64,000 bases of DNA from Thermasporomyces sp036564245 (GTDB taxonomy: Bacteria; Actinomycetota; Actinomycetes; Propionibacteriales; Actinopolymorphaceae), in NCBI GenBank assembly GCA_036564245.1, contig DATCKU010000096.1:124001-188000 (forward strand). Direction: 5' to 3'. The translations under genes were made by a program, and so were the position numbers. Below the pieces are notes generated by a model that saw only the letters and a list, made by a program, of their open reading frames with translations, did no database searches and was not told where the DNA came from. The first letter of the stretch is position 1; each line of letters begins with the position of its first letter. Shown here piece after piece: positions 44,322-53,787 of the stretch.

Positions 44322-44954
44322 ATGAGCACGGGTGACCAAGCCGGAGGCGGTGCCACTGGCGTCGCGGCAGGTGAGAGCGCTTCGGTACGCGAAGCCCGCC
44401 GCACCGCCGGCGAGCAGGGACTCCTGTTCGGAGCCGCCGAGGGTGTACCCGAGCCGCCGGGGGACGATCTCGGATACCGTGGTGCGACAGCGTGTGCAGC
44501 CGCCGGTATCACCTATCGCCAGCTCGACTACTGGGCGCGCACCGGGCTCGTGGAGCCGAGCATCCGGGCGGCCGCTGGCTCTGGAACGCAGCGGCTCTAC
44601 TCATTCCGTGATGTCCTGATGCTCAAGGTCATCAAGCGTCTGCTCGACGCCGGTGTCTCGCTGCAGCAGATCCGTACCGCGATCATGCACCTGCGCAAGC
44701 GGGGTACGCGTGACCTGGCCGGGATCACGTTGATGAGCGATGGCGCGAGCGTGTACGAATGCACCTCGCCTGACGAGGTGATCGACCTGCTGCAGGGCGG
44801 CCAGGGCGTCTTCGGTATCGCCCTCGGCCGGGTGTCGCTCGAGGTGGAGGGCAGTCTGGCGCAGTTCCCGGGAGAGCGTCCGGATGGTGCCGTGACCTCC
44901 GACCACCCCGGTGACGAGCTTGCCGCGCGCCGTCGGGCACGCCTCACCGGCTGA
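44322..44954 (+). CDS. MerR family transcriptional regulator (Rv1830-like)
   Basis: A 210-residue MerR-type regulator. The first 50 residues are a low-complexity polar extension. The winged helix spans about 55-125, with GITYRQLDYWARTGLVEPSI as the recognition region (Tyr-Arg-Gln-Leu-Asp-Tyr-Trp) and a dimerisation helix (RDVLMLKVIKRLLDAGVSLQQ). A C-terminal domain (SDGASVYECTSPDEVIDLLQGGQGVF) follows; it has no metal-binding cysteines. ATG 44322 is placed by GGGAGG 8 nt upstream; GTG 44319 and an in-frame GTG at 44265 are alternatives. A palindrome on its own promoter suggests autoregulation or control by FtsR. Confidence 0.9.
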   Translation: MSTGDQAGGGATGVAAGESASVREARRTAGEQGLLFGAAEGVPEPPGDDLGYRGATACAAAGITYRQLDYWARTGLVEPSIRAAAGSGTQRLYSFRDVLMLKVIKRLLDAGVSLQQIRTAIMHLRKRGTRDLAGITLMSDGASVYECTSPDEVIDLLQGGQGVFGIALGRVSLEVEGSLAQFPGERPDGAVTSDHPGDELAARRRARLTG

Positions 44955-45043
44955 GCCGGCGGTCGCAGACAACGATTTGTCTGGTACGGCCCCGCTTGCG
45001 CTGCCCGGGGTCTGGGCGCTGGTAGCGTGGAAGCGCTGATAAC

Positions 45044-45230
45044 CCCGCGTGGGAGAGTCTCCGCCGCGTCGGTGGCGGCCACGCTGGTCGTCCAGGGGCC
45101 CGGCAAAGGGCTGAACGGTTCGGCGTGGTAGGCCGACGGTCGTGCGGAGCGCCGAAGGGGCAACTCCCCCGGAACCTCTCAGGCTCACGGACCGCGCGGG
45201 CGAGGCGACTCTGGAGCGCTCGGGAGCGGG
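45044..45230 (+). promoter_or_regulatory. glycine riboswitch upstream of gcvP
   Basis: The aptamer has closing stem CCCGCG (45044-45049) with CGCGGG (45195-45200), the conserved GGGAGAG after the 5' strand, GCGCCGAAGGGGCAA in the core, and CCTCTCAGGCTCACGGACCG before the 3' strand. Only one full aptamer is present; GAGGCGACTCTGGAGCGCT (45202-45220) follows as the usual single-aptamer partner helix. There is no T-run terminator before gcvP, so control is probably translational or by a G-rich hairpin. It should turn gcvP on when glycine is high. Confidence 0.92.
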
Positions 45231-45286
45231 CGTGACAGAGGGGGACACACCTGACAGGCCATCGAACCTGACAGCCGGGAGCCCCC

Positions 45287-48184
45287 ATGACGACCAGAGC
45301 CGCCAGGCACCATCGCCTGCAGTCGATCAGCGCGCCGGCCCGCTCGGCCAGCTTCGTCGCCCGCCACCTCGGCCCGTCCGCCGAGGACCGAGCCAAGATG
45401 CTGGCCGCCTGCGGCTACGGGTCGCTGGAGGAGCTGGTCGCGGCCGCTGTGCCCGACTCCATCCGTACCCAGACCCCGCTCGACCTGCCGCCGGCCGCAA
45501 CGGAGGCGGAGGCGCTGGCGGAGCTGCGCGAGCTCGCCGCCAAGAACCGGCCCATGGTTCAGATGATCGGGCTGGGCTACCACGACACCGTGACCCCGCC
45601 GGTCATTCGACGCAACGTGCTGGAGAACCCGGCGTGGTACACCGCGTACACGCCGTACCAGCCGGAGATCAGTCAGGGTCGGCTCGAAGCGCTGATGAAC
45701 TTCCAGACCATGGTGAGCGACCTCACCGGTCTGCCGATTGCCGGGGCGTCTCTGCTTGACGAGTCGACGGCCGCTGCCGAGGCCATGATGCTGATCCGTC
45801 GGGTGAACCGGCGAAGCGCGAGCAACCGCTTCCTGGTCGATGCCGACTGCCTGCCGCAGACCATCGCGGTGATACGCACCCGGGCGGAGGCGCTCGGAAT
45901 CGAGCTTGTCGTCGCAAACCTCGACGTGTCGCTACCCGGCGGAGACTTCTTCGGCGTACTCGTGCAATACCCGGGCACTAGCGGCGAGCTGCGTGATCTC
46001 TCCGGGCTGGTCGCGGCCGCCCACGAGCGGGGTGCGCTGGTCGCGGTCGCCGCCGACCTGCTGGCGCTGACGCTGGTGCGCTCGCCGGGGGAGATGGGTG
46101 CAGACGTGGCCGTAGGCAGCGCCCAGCGGTTCGGTGTGCCGCTCATGTACGGCGGTCCGCACGCGGGCTACATGGCCGTACGAAAGGGCCTGGAGCGTTC
46201 GCTGCCCGGCCGTCTCGTCGGCGTCTCGGTCGACGCGGCGGGGCGGCCCGCCTACCGGCTGGCCCTACAGACCCGCGAGCAGCACATTCGACGGGAGCGT
46301 GCGACCAGCAACATCTGCACCGCGCAGGTGCTGCTCGCTGTCATGGCCGCCATGTACGCCGTCTATCACGGCCCTGACGGCCTGCGGGACATCGCGGCTC
46401 GGGTGCACCGGATGGCGACCGTGCTCGCAGAGGGACTACGGCGGCATGGCGTCGAGGTCGTGACGTCGCGATTCTTCGACACCTTCCTTGCCCGGGTGCC
46501 GGGGAGGGCGCACGACGTCGTGACAGCGGCGCGGGAGCGGGGCATCAACCTGCGGCTGGTCGACGCCGACCACGTGGGCATCGCGTGCAACGAGGTGACG
46601 ACGACGGAGCACCTGCGTGACGTGTGGGCGGCCTTCGGCGCCGGACCGTACGACGTCGACGCGCTCGACGCGGAGACCCCCGACGCGATTCCCGACGAGC
46701 TTGCCCGGACCACGCCGTACCTCACCCATCCCGCCTTCGGCATGCACCACTCCGAGACCGCCATGCTGCGCTACCTGCGTGGGCTCGCCGACGACGACTT
46801 CGCGCTCGACCGCGGGATGATCCCGCTCGGCTCGTGCACGATGAAGCTGAACCCGACGGCGGCGATGGAACCGATCAGCTGGCCGGAGTTCGCGCAGATC
46901 CACCCGTTCGCTCCGGTGGAGGACGCGCAGGGCTATCTGACCCTGATCCGGCAGCTCGCGCAGTGGCTTGCCGAGGTGACGGGTTACGCCGCGGTCTCGC
47001 TGCAGCCGAACGCGGGATCCCAGGGCGAGCTTGCCGGCTTGCTGGCGATCCGGGCGTACCACCGGTCGCGTGGTGAGGCGGACCGCGACGTGTGTCTCAT
47101 CCCGTCGTCCGCGCACGGAACGAACGCCGCATCTGCCGTGATGGCCGGCATGCGGGTCGTGGTGGTGGCGGCCGCCGAGGACGGGACGGTCGACCTGGAC
47201 GACCTGCGGCGCAAGGCGGCCGAGCACAGCGAGCGGCTTGCGGCGATCATGGTGACCTACCCGTCGACTCACGGGGTGTACGAAGAGCACATCCGCGAGG
47301 TCTGCACGGTGGTCCACGACCACGGCGGGCAGGTGTACGTGGACGGCGCCAACCTCAACGCCCTGCTCGGTCTCGCGCGGATCGGCGAGTTCGGTGGCGA
47401 CGTGTCGCACCTCAACCTGCACAAGACGTTCTGCATCCCGCACGGTGGCGGTGGACCGGGGGTCGGTCCGGTCGCCGTGCGGGAGCATCTCGCACCGTAC
47501 CTGCCGAACCATCCGCTGCTCGACGAGGCCGGGCCGGCGACGGGAGTGGGGCCGATCGCGGAGTCGCCGTTCGGGTCGGCGGGCATCCTACCGATCTCCT
47601 GGATGTACATCCGGATGATGGGCGGTCCGGGCCTACGCCTTGCGACCGAGACCGCGGTGCTCGCGGCCAACTACGTCGCGACCAGGCTGGCGCCGCACTA
47701 CCCGGTGCTCTACTCCGGGCGAGCCGGTCTGGTCGCCCACGAATGCATCATCGACGTGCGGCCGGTCACCCGGAAGGCCGGCATGACCGTCGACGACGTT
47801 GCGAAGCGGCTCATCGACTACGGGTTCCACGCGCCGACGATGAGCTTCCCGGTCGCGGGCACGCTCATGGTGGAGCCGACGGAGTCGGAGAGCCTGGCGG
47901 AGCTGGACCGGTTCTGTGACGCGATGATTGCGATCAAGGCCGAGATCGATCGCGTGATCGCAGGCGAATGGCCCGCAGACGACAATCCGGTGCGCAACGC
48001 GCCGCACACCGTCGAGATGCTGGCGGGGGAGTGGAACCACCCCTACAGCCGAGACGAGGCGGCCTACCCGGTGGCGACGCTGCGTCGGCGGAAGTACTGG
48101 TCGCCGGTCCGGCGGATCGACCAGGCGTACGGCGACCGCAACCTGGTCTGCGTCTGCCCACCACCCGACGCCTTCGCCACCTGA
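45287..48184 (+). CDS. gcvP: glycine dehydrogenase (decarboxylating), P protein
   Basis: The PLP enzyme of the glycine cleavage system. It decarboxylates glycine and loads the aminomethyl group on GcvH. The 965-residue single-chain form contains both halves of the alpha2beta2 type (N-terminal half with RHLGPSAEDRAKML; C-terminal half with the PLP site). The PLP lysine is Lys713 in HLNLHKTFCIPHGGGGPG. Other family motifs are TAYTPYQPEISQGRLE and GSCTMKLNP. ATG 45287 has GGGAG 5 nt upstream. Its riboswitch gives it glycine-dependent control independent of gcvH. Confidence 0.97.
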   Translation: MTTRAARHHRLQSISAPARSASFVARHLGPSAEDRAKMLAACGYGSLEELVAAAVPDSIRTQTPLDLPPAATEAEALAELRELAAKNRPMVQMIGLGYHDTVTPPVIRRNVLENPAWYTAYTPYQPEISQGRLEALMNFQTMVSDLTGLPIAGASLLDESTAAAEAMMLIRRVNRRSASNRFLVDADCLPQTIAVIRTRAEALGIELVVANLDVSLPGGDFFGVLVQYPGTSGELRDLSGLVAAAHERGALVAVAADLLALTLVRSPGEMGADVAVGSAQRFGVPLMYGGPHAGYMAVRKGLERSLPGRLVGVSVDAAGRPAYRLALQTREQHIRRERATSNICTAQVLLAVMAAMYAVYHGPDGLRDIAARVHRMATVLAEGLRRHGVEVVTSRFFDTFLARVPGRAHDVVTAARERGINLRLVDADHVGIACNEVTTTEHLRDVWAAFGAGPYDVDALDAETPDAIPDELARTTPYLTHPAFGMHHSETAMLRYLRGLADDDFALDRGMIPLGSCTMKLNPTAAMEPISWPEFAQIHPFAPVEDAQGYLTLIRQLAQWLAEVTGYAAVSLQPNAGSQGELAGLLAIRAYHRSRGEADRDVCLIPSSAHGTNAASAVMAGMRVVVVAAAEDGTVDLDDLRRKAAEHSERLAAIMVTYPSTHGVYEEHIREVCTVVHDHGGQVYVDGANLNALLGLARIGEFGGDVSHLNLHKTFCIPHGGGGPGVGPVAVREHLAPYLPNHPLLDEAGPATGVGPIAESPFGSAGILPISWMYIRMMGGPGLRLATETAVLAANYVATRLAPHYPVLYSGRAGLVAHECIIDVRPVTRKAGMTVDDVAKRLIDYGFHAPTMSFPVAGTLMVEPTESESLAELDRFCDAMIAIKAEIDRVIAGEWPADDNPVRNAPHTVEMLAGEWNHPYSRDEAAYPVATLRRRKYWSPVRRIDQAYGDRNLVCVCPPPDAFAT

Positions 48185-48190
48185 CAATGA

Positions 48191-48203
48191 CCACGTTACG
48201 TGG
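48191..48203. terminator. small hairpin between convergent gcvP and lacI genes
   Basis: CCACGTTACGTGG is a perfect palindrome 6 bp after the gcvP stop. As RNA it gives a 5-bp stem with loop TTA. It may be a weak terminator or a binding site. Confidence 0.3.
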
Positions 48204-48290
48204 GCGTCCGACACCTTCCCGTGGCCTACATGACGTGGACGGCTGTCGAAACCCTGACGAGGCGGCGAGGGCGTCCGTGGACCCGGCGCA

Positions 48291-49361
48291 CTACCGCGCG
48301 GTGGACTGACGGACCACCAGGTCCGGCTGGATGCGGATCTTTCGAGGCCGCCCGTCGGTGCGGGAGAGCCTGGACAGCAGCGCCCGGACGGCTTCGGCGC
48401 CGAGCTCGTCGACGGGTTGGCGTACGGACGTGAGCGTCGGGCGGATGAGGGTCGCGAACGCGATGTCGTCGAATCCGGTCACCGCCACGTCCTCCGGTAC
48501 GCGAAGCCTGGGTTGGCCAGAGGTGCGGTTTCGGCCATGTGCGGGGCGTTTCCCGGTCCTTGCGCGTGTGCCGTGGTTGCCGTGCTCGGCGAACGCATCG
48601 AGCACCCCGAGCGCGATCAGGTCGTTGGCGCAGATCACCGCATCGACCTGCCCGGTGGCTGCGAGCATGGCGCCTGCCTGCTGCCCCCAGGACGTGGAGA
48701 AGTCGCCGAGCCAGACCCGCTCGGTGTTGTCCGCGCCAACCTCACCGGCGTGGCTCAGGTAGGCCTGTAGTCGTTCGGCCGCTGTCGAGTTGGTCGGCTC
48801 GGCGCCGACGAAGCCAAGCCGCCGATAGCCCTGGGAAGCCAGGTGGCGGATCACCTGGACCATGCCGTGCTCGTTGTCGACCGCGACTGAGTCGGTTTCC
48901 GCTCCAGACACCACGCGGTCGAGTTGCACCACCGGGATCTCTTCAGCCGCTTCGCGGATCGATGCGGCGCTACGCTCGGCGTGGTATGGCACGATCAGCA
49001 GGCCGTCGACCTGACGTGACAGCAGCATCTGGACGCGTTCAGCTTCGACCTCGGGGGACTCTTCGCCGTCGCACAGCAGCAACCCGTGTCCGGAACGGTG
49101 GAGGCTGCGCTCGACCGCCTGGACCAACGCAGTGAAGAAGGGGTTGGCGATTTGCGGCACGACCATTCCCACGGTGGCGGTCGACTGCCGGCGCAGGGCG
49201 CTGGCCAGCTGGTTGGTGCGGTAGCCGAGCCGCTCCTGCGCTTCCCGTACGGCTTGCACCACGTCAGGCCGCACCCGGCGACTGCCGGTCAGGACCCGCG
49301 AGACGGTCGCCACGGAGTATCCCGCCTCCTTGGCGACATCTCGCATCGTCACGCGCGCCAT
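48291..49361 (-). CDS. LacI family transcriptional regulator
   Basis: A 356-residue LacI/GalR repressor. The DNA-binding helix-turn-helix and hinge are at residues 1-60 (TMRDVAKEAGYSVATVSRVL, then LASALRRQSTATVG), followed by the two-lobe sugar-binding domain (VVPQIANPFFTALVQAVE, VDGLLIVPYH, GYRRLGFVG, VICANDLIALGVLDAF, and VAVTGFDDIAFA). An unusual insertion of about 24 residues rich in Arg, Gly and His (around residues 268-292) interrupts the region before VPEDVAVTGFDD. It is convergent with gcvP and divergent from the beta-helix/solute-binding-protein genes, with operator candidates on both sides. It probably represses this unit and itself until a sugar ligand binds. Confidence 0.9.
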   Translation of the reverse strand: MARVTMRDVAKEAGYSVATVSRVLTGSRRVRPDVVQAVREAQERLGYRTNQLASALRRQSTATVGMVVPQIANPFFTALVQAVERSLHRSGHGLLLCDGEESPEVEAERVQMLLSRQVDGLLIVPYHAERSAASIREAAEEIPVVQLDRVVSGAETDSVAVDNEHGMVQVIRHLASQGYRRLGFVGAEPTNSTAAERLQAYLSHAGEVGADNTERVWLGDFSTSWGQQAGAMLAATGQVDAVICANDLIALGVLDAFAEHGNHGTRARTGKRPAHGRNRTSGQPRLRVPEDVAVTGFDDIAFATLIRPTLTSVRQPVDELGAEAVRALLSRLSRTDGRPRKIRIQPDLVVRQSTAR

Positions 49362-50199
49362 TCCCCGTGAACCCCCATTCCACCGACTGGTCTGTCGGCG
49401 ATTTTTGTCGAGTCTGCCTCAAAGGGTACGAACCGGTACCTGGTCGATTGGACGTGATCGTTTGGTAAACGATTGCCAACCTCATCTATCTTCGGCATCA
49501 GAAAGTGCCTGGTCAAGTGCGACGGGATGCGTGGCCTCTGGCAATGTGACCGCCGACGTCTTACCCGCGGTGTTGCCCGCGGCGCCGGCTAGGTTGCCGC
49601 CGAAAACCAGCGGCCTGCTACGTGACAGACCCGGCATCTACGTGTGCAGGGCGGTCACGACGCTGGCGTTTCGCGCAGGCCCATGACGGGATACGCGTCG
49701 CCCTCAGATGCTGATCCACGCGCCCATCGTCGACCGAGCTCTCCCCGGTCCACAGGAACGAGTCGTCGCTGATCTCGGAGAACGTTCACTGCTCCCGCAA
49801 GCTGTCGTTCAGGGCAGGTCCTTCCTGGACGATCCGGCCGTCGTCCCGTCGTACGACCAGCACGGGCGAACTCCGCGCCGCTCGGCGCCATCCAGCACAC
49901 TCGCTACACGTCGGCTTCGGGTCACAGCAGCGGAGAGTTGTTCCTCGCTCGTGGCTTGTCCTGCGCTACTGCTGCTGCACGCGTGCTCACCATCTGTCAG
50001 GGTGGTGGCCTCGAAGCGCAAAGGTGCGGTGAGACCAGCGCCGCGTACGGCGTTCGGCATCGATCCTGTCCGCCACACCGGCCCCTTGTCGGGTCCGGCC
50101 CACCACTGCCATGCTGACCACCTCGTCGGATGCAGAGCCGGTGGCAGATCGAGCACAAGGCGGGTCGCCGCGCGCCGGTCTCGGGCCGCTAACGAATGG
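49362..50199. other. long intergenic region with no convincing gene
   Basis: Between the lacI start and the beta-helix promoter lies over 800 bp in which none of the open frames has gene-like composition or a recognisable domain. It contains the LacI-type operator at 49462-49479. The remainder may be decayed coding sequence, but no parent gene could be recognised. Confidence 0.5.
49462..49479. promoter_or_regulatory. LacI-type operator near lacI
   Basis: TTGGTAAACGATTGCCAA is a dyad with a central CG and 7 of 9 matching positions between half-sites, the classic LacI/GalR layout. It overlaps a second dyad, ATCGTTT-GGT-AAACGAT (49457-49473). It lies 101 bp upstream of the lacI start, which suggests autoregulation. 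Confidence 0.6.
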
Positions 50200-50229
50200 T
50201 TGACAATGGGACGCATCCGGGAGTAAATA
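50200..50229 (+). promoter_or_regulatory. promoter of the beta-helix gene
   Basis: A perfect TTGACA (50200-50205) is followed after 18 bp by TAAATA (50224-50229). The leader to the start codon at 50364 would be about 130 nt. Confidence 0.55.
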
Positions 50230-50230
50230 A

Positions 50231-50245
50231 GGGAAATCGATTCCC
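50231..50245. promoter_or_regulatory. LacI-type operator at the beta-helix promoter
   Basis: GGGAAATCGATTCCC has the central AATCGATT palindrome of LacI-family operators and begins 1 bp after the -10, so a bound repressor would block initiation. Its right half (CGATTCCCAAA) resembles that of the lacI-proximal operator (CGATTGCCAAC). Confidence 0.55.
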
Positions 50246-50363
50246 AAACTTTGTCTGAACCGGACCGTGGTCACCACTGAACGGCCGCCGCTCACCAGAC
50301 AGGTGGCCGGCATCAACGGGCGGAGTTACGAACAAGTCCTGACCCCTTCTGCAGGAGCCTTGG

Positions 50364-53300
50364 ATGCGTCTCACCTTGCTGACTTCACCGGCCTCCGTCG
50401 CCGTTCTCGCCATCGGAGCCTGTTTGGCAGTCCTCGCGACCCCTACACCAGCCGGAGCCGCCGACGAGGTGGTGCCGACCCCCGGAATGGTGATCACAGA
50501 AGACACGACGTTCGCCCCGGGGACCTACGAGTTCCCTGACGGAAACGGCATCGTGATCGGTGCCGACGGGATCACGATCGACGGAAACGGAGCGGTGTTC
50601 GTCGGTCCGGGTGTCGCTGGGGACCCTGACTCCTTCGCTGGGGTCGCCGTGACCGCCGAGGGACGCAGCGGCGTCACGCTCACCGGGCTTACGGCCCGTG
50701 GGTTCGACCTCGGCCTGAAGGTGGTCGACGGTTCTGACTGGACGATCACGCGGAACGACTTCTCCGACAACTACGACGACCCGTCGGTCGCGTGGACCGA
50801 CGGCCCACTGGCCGGCGCCATCCTGCTCGAGGGCGTGAACTCCAGCCGGATCGAGCACAACGTCGCACACCGCAACTGGAACGGCCTCACGCTGCGCAAC
50901 AGCAACGACAACACGATCGCCAACAACGACATCTCCCACTGCAGCAACGTCTGCTTGAAGATGTGGCGTTCGTCGCGCAACACGATCAGCGACAACAACT
51001 TCAGCTACGGGATCCGGCAGCAGAACAGCCAGTGCCAGACGCACGCCTGTGACTCCACCAGTGCGCTGATCGAGACCGGCTCCAATGACAACTCCTTCTA
51101 CCGCAACGACTTCACCCACGGTGGAGACGGCGTGTTCATCCGCCCGCTCAACGGGGTTGTCTCGACCGGCAACTACTTCGAGGAGAACGACGCGTCGTAC
51201 GCCAACAACAACGCCTGGGAGAGCTGGTCACCGGGCAACGTCTATGTACGCAACAAGGGAAACCACTCCTCGTACGGCTTCTGGCTGGGTGGTTCCGACC
51301 ACACGGTCATGATCGGCAACGAGGCTGCGTACAACGGGGTGACCAAGGCCAACGCACCTGAGGACTTCGGCAACGCGGGGGTGGCCGTCGTCAACGGCTC
51401 CAGTAGCCACTTCGTGTTCGTAGGCAACCACGTCCACGACAACAAGAGCCCGGGCGTTGCCATCCGCTACAACGCCGACTACCCGGCTCAGCACTGGGTG
51501 ATCCAGCAGAATCGCATTCACGACAATGCGACCTACGGCATCTACCTGCGCAACGCCTCCTGGCTCGACATCGCAGGCAACGAGATCACAGGCAACCCTG
51601 ACGGTGCGATCAAGGAAGACGGCAACGTCACCAACGTCTTCTACCGTGACGCCTCGATCGACGACTCCGCGCCGAAGGCTCGTGTGACAATCGATCCCGA
51701 GCATGGGGCGGTCGCCGGCCAGCCGGTCACGTTCGATGCCACCGCGAGCGAGGACTCGTCCGGTGCGCCGCTCGAGTTCCGCTGGGACCTGGGTGACGGC
51801 ACGATCGCGACGACCGGCCGTGTGACGCACACGTTCGACGAGCCGGGCTTCTACCGCGTCGGCGTCACCGTCAACAACGGCAAGCTGGCCGACCTGGCGG
51901 GCTTCGACTTCTATGTCGCCGACCCCGATCCGGAGCTCGCCACAGACATCGCCGGCTGGACCGCCGAGGGGTCGGGCGGCGAGGTCGCAGTCCACGCCGA
52001 CGAGGAGCGCCGAGTCAAGGGCAACCAGTCGGTGCGGCTCGAGGGCGACGCGACCGAAGCCACGTTGCGGTACTCCGGCTCGCTCGACCTGACCGACGCG
52101 TCGACGCTGGCGTTCTGGATCGGTGCCGAGCACGAGGAGCGAGCGTTCGGTGCCGGGCAGCCCGTGGTACGCCTGCTCGCCGGCGACGACGCGTACATCG
52201 AGTACGTGCCGGCACGGAACTGGCTCGACCCGTGGGCGGTGGCGTACCAGGAGGCGCGCTACGGCTGGCAGCGTGCCGAGATCCCGCTCGCCGGTGGCGG
52301 CACCTGGGAGCGCCGGGTCGTGGGCGACGCGACCCTCGACCAGGTGACGGGAATCGAGTTCCGGGTGACCTCCGGAAGTGGTTCGTACCGACTCTGGATC
52401 GACGGTCTGGTGGCCTACACCGTTCCCGACGTCTCACCCTCGATCGCCTACAACCCGAAGGGCACGAAGGAGCCCACGCCGATCGCGAGTACCGGCGGCA
52501 CACCGTGGGGTCTCGTGGACGGCAAGACCGACAAGACGGCATGGAGCAGCTCGTCCAGCAACGCCTGGGTCGGTGTGGACTTCGACGCGCCGCGGGAGTT
52601 CGACCAGGTGCTGGTCCATGGCGCGTCGGGTGCCGCGCCCGCCTCGGTGTCCGTCCAGTACCGACGTGACAACCAGTGGGTGGCCGCGGAGAACGCCACC
52701 GTCTCGGCAGACGGCGACCTTGTGGTCGCGGGATTCGACACGGTGATTGCAGACGCCGTGCGTGTCCTGCTGGAGCCCGGCGATGGCGGCGAGATCGCCC
52801 TCACCGAGCTCGAGGTACGCAACGTCGGCAACGTCGCCGGTAACCGGCAGGCTGGCGATCCGCAGCCCAGAACACCGTCGGCCAGTGCATCGTCGAAGAA
52901 CTCGTCGGCGAGTAAGTTGATCGACGGTCAGCTGGACACTGCGTGGGTCCCCGCCCGTGGCGACACGTCGCAGTGGATCGCGGTGACGTTCGGGGTGCGT
53001 CAGGTAGTGAACAAGATCAACCTCTACCTCAACGGCGTGCCGAAGGACATCCAGGTGCAGTACTGGGGCAATGGAGGCTGGAGCGACGTCACGCACCCGG
53101 TGCGTGCATCCGCGAAGCTTCGCAGAGGTCTCAACGTCGTGAGCTTCGACAACGTGAACACCCGGCGGCTGCGCGTCCTCATCGACGGCGACGCGAAGGT
53201 GCAGGAGCTCGAGGCCGTGAACGCGAACCTCGCACTGCGCGCGCTGAGCCGTGGGATGTCGGTCACGCCCGAGGCGTCGTACACCTCGCCGTACGACACG

Positions 53301-53684
53301 CTGCAAGGGCCGATCGACGGCACCTACGGCGCATCGCCGCGGTGGACGTCGTGGAACTCGGGGAACGAAGCGGACTGGTACGCACTGACCTTCGAGGGGC
53401 CGACCGTGATCGGTCGGGTGAACGCCCACATCTACAACGACAACGGTGGCGTCATCCCGCCGAAGGAATACCGCATCCAGTACTGGCGTGACGGTGAGTG
53501 GGTCGATGTCAACGAGATCGCCCGTGAGCCCGCCACCCCAGCTGCCGGCTACAACACCGTCATCTTCGAGCCCGTGACGACGACGAAGATCCGCTTCTTC
53601 GGCGTCAACGTGAACCCGGTGAACTTCGGACAGTACGTCGGTCTGACCGAGTTCGAGCCACTTCGCTGGGATCGGCTGAACTGA
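50364..53684 (+). CDS. secreted right-handed beta-helix protein with PKD and discoidin-like domains
   Basis: A 1106-residue exported protein. The signal peptide covers about residues 1-32. Then come a right-handed parallel beta-helix (about 40-430; repeated Asn-rich turns such as NGLTLRNSNDNTIANNDIS, NosD/pectate-lyase style) and a PKD domain (about 432-515: FDATASEDSSGAPLEFRWDLGDG). A jelly-roll carbohydrate-binding-like domain follows (about 525-690) and then three F5/8 type C (discoidin)-like modules (about 700-830, 845-950, 960-1106; each with W-x-S/A and a late IRIQYW-like strand). Such beta-helices occur in polysaccharide lyases, epimerases and glycosidases; the catalytic residues are not identifiable. 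AGGAG is 6 nt before the ATG. It lies under a LacI-type operator. Confidence 0.85.
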   Translation: MRLTLLTSPASVAVLAIGACLAVLATPTPAGAADEVVPTPGMVITEDTTFAPGTYEFPDGNGIVIGADGITIDGNGAVFVGPGVAGDPDSFAGVAVTAEGRSGVTLTGLTARGFDLGLKVVDGSDWTITRNDFSDNYDDPSVAWTDGPLAGAILLEGVNSSRIEHNVAHRNWNGLTLRNSNDNTIANNDISHCSNVCLKMWRSSRNTISDNNFSYGIRQQNSQCQTHACDSTSALIETGSNDNSFYRNDFTHGGDGVFIRPLNGVVSTGNYFEENDASYANNNAWESWSPGNVYVRNKGNHSSYGFWLGGSDHTVMIGNEAAYNGVTKANAPEDFGNAGVAVVNGSSSHFVFVGNHVHDNKSPGVAIRYNADYPAQHWVIQQNRIHDNATYGIYLRNASWLDIAGNEITGNPDGAIKEDGNVTNVFYRDASIDDSAPKARVTIDPEHGAVAGQPVTFDATASEDSSGAPLEFRWDLGDGTIATTGRVTHTFDEPGFYRVGVTVNNGKLADLAGFDFYVADPDPELATDIAGWTAEGSGGEVAVHADEERRVKGNQSVRLEGDATEATLRYSGSLDLTDASTLAFWIGAEHEERAFGAGQPVVRLLAGDDAYIEYVPARNWLDPWAVAYQEARYGWQRAEIPLAGGGTWERRVVGDATLDQVTGIEFRVTSGSGSYRLWIDGLVAYTVPDVSPSIAYNPKGTKEPTPIASTGGTPWGLVDGKTDKTAWSSSSSNAWVGVDFDAPREFDQVLVHGASGAAPASVSVQYRRDNQWVAAENATVSADGDLVVAGFDTVIADAVRVLLEPGDGGEIALTELEVRNVGNVAGNRQAGDPQPRTPSASASSKNSSASKLIDGQLDTAWVPARGDTSQWIAVTFGVRQVVNKINLYLNGVPKDIQVQYWGNGGWSDVTHPVRASAKLRRGLNVVSFDNVNTRRLRVLIDGDAKVQELEAVNANLALRALSRGMSVTPEASYTSPYDTLQGPIDGTYGASPRWTSWNSGNEADWYALTFEGPTVIGRVNAHIYNDNGGVIPPKEYRIQYWRDGEWVDVNEIAREPATPAAGYNTVIFEPVTTTKIRFFGVNVNPVNFGQYVGLTEFEPLRWDRLN

Positions 53685-53692
53685 CCGAGTTC

Positions 53693-53741
53693 GGGGTGAT
53701 CGCCTTCCTCACCACATCCCTCGACGGCAGGCGATCACCCC
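53693..53741 (+). terminator. stem-loop between the beta-helix and solute-binding-protein genes
   Basis: GGGGTGATCGCC (53693-53704) pairs perfectly over 12 bp with GGCGATCACCCC (53730-53741) around a 25-nt loop, starting 8 nt after the stop. There is no T-run. It may end part of the transcripts, with the next gene expressed by read-through. Confidence 0.65.
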
Positions 53742-53787
53742 ACCGCCGAGACCAGCCCCGAACGATTGAACGCGAGGACTGAGAGCC

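Noticed and set aside
49708..50226. A 172-codon plus-strand frame in the lacI to beta-helix gap
   Set aside because: Composition is not gene-like, there is no ribosome site, and its end overlaps the promoter of the beta-helix gene.
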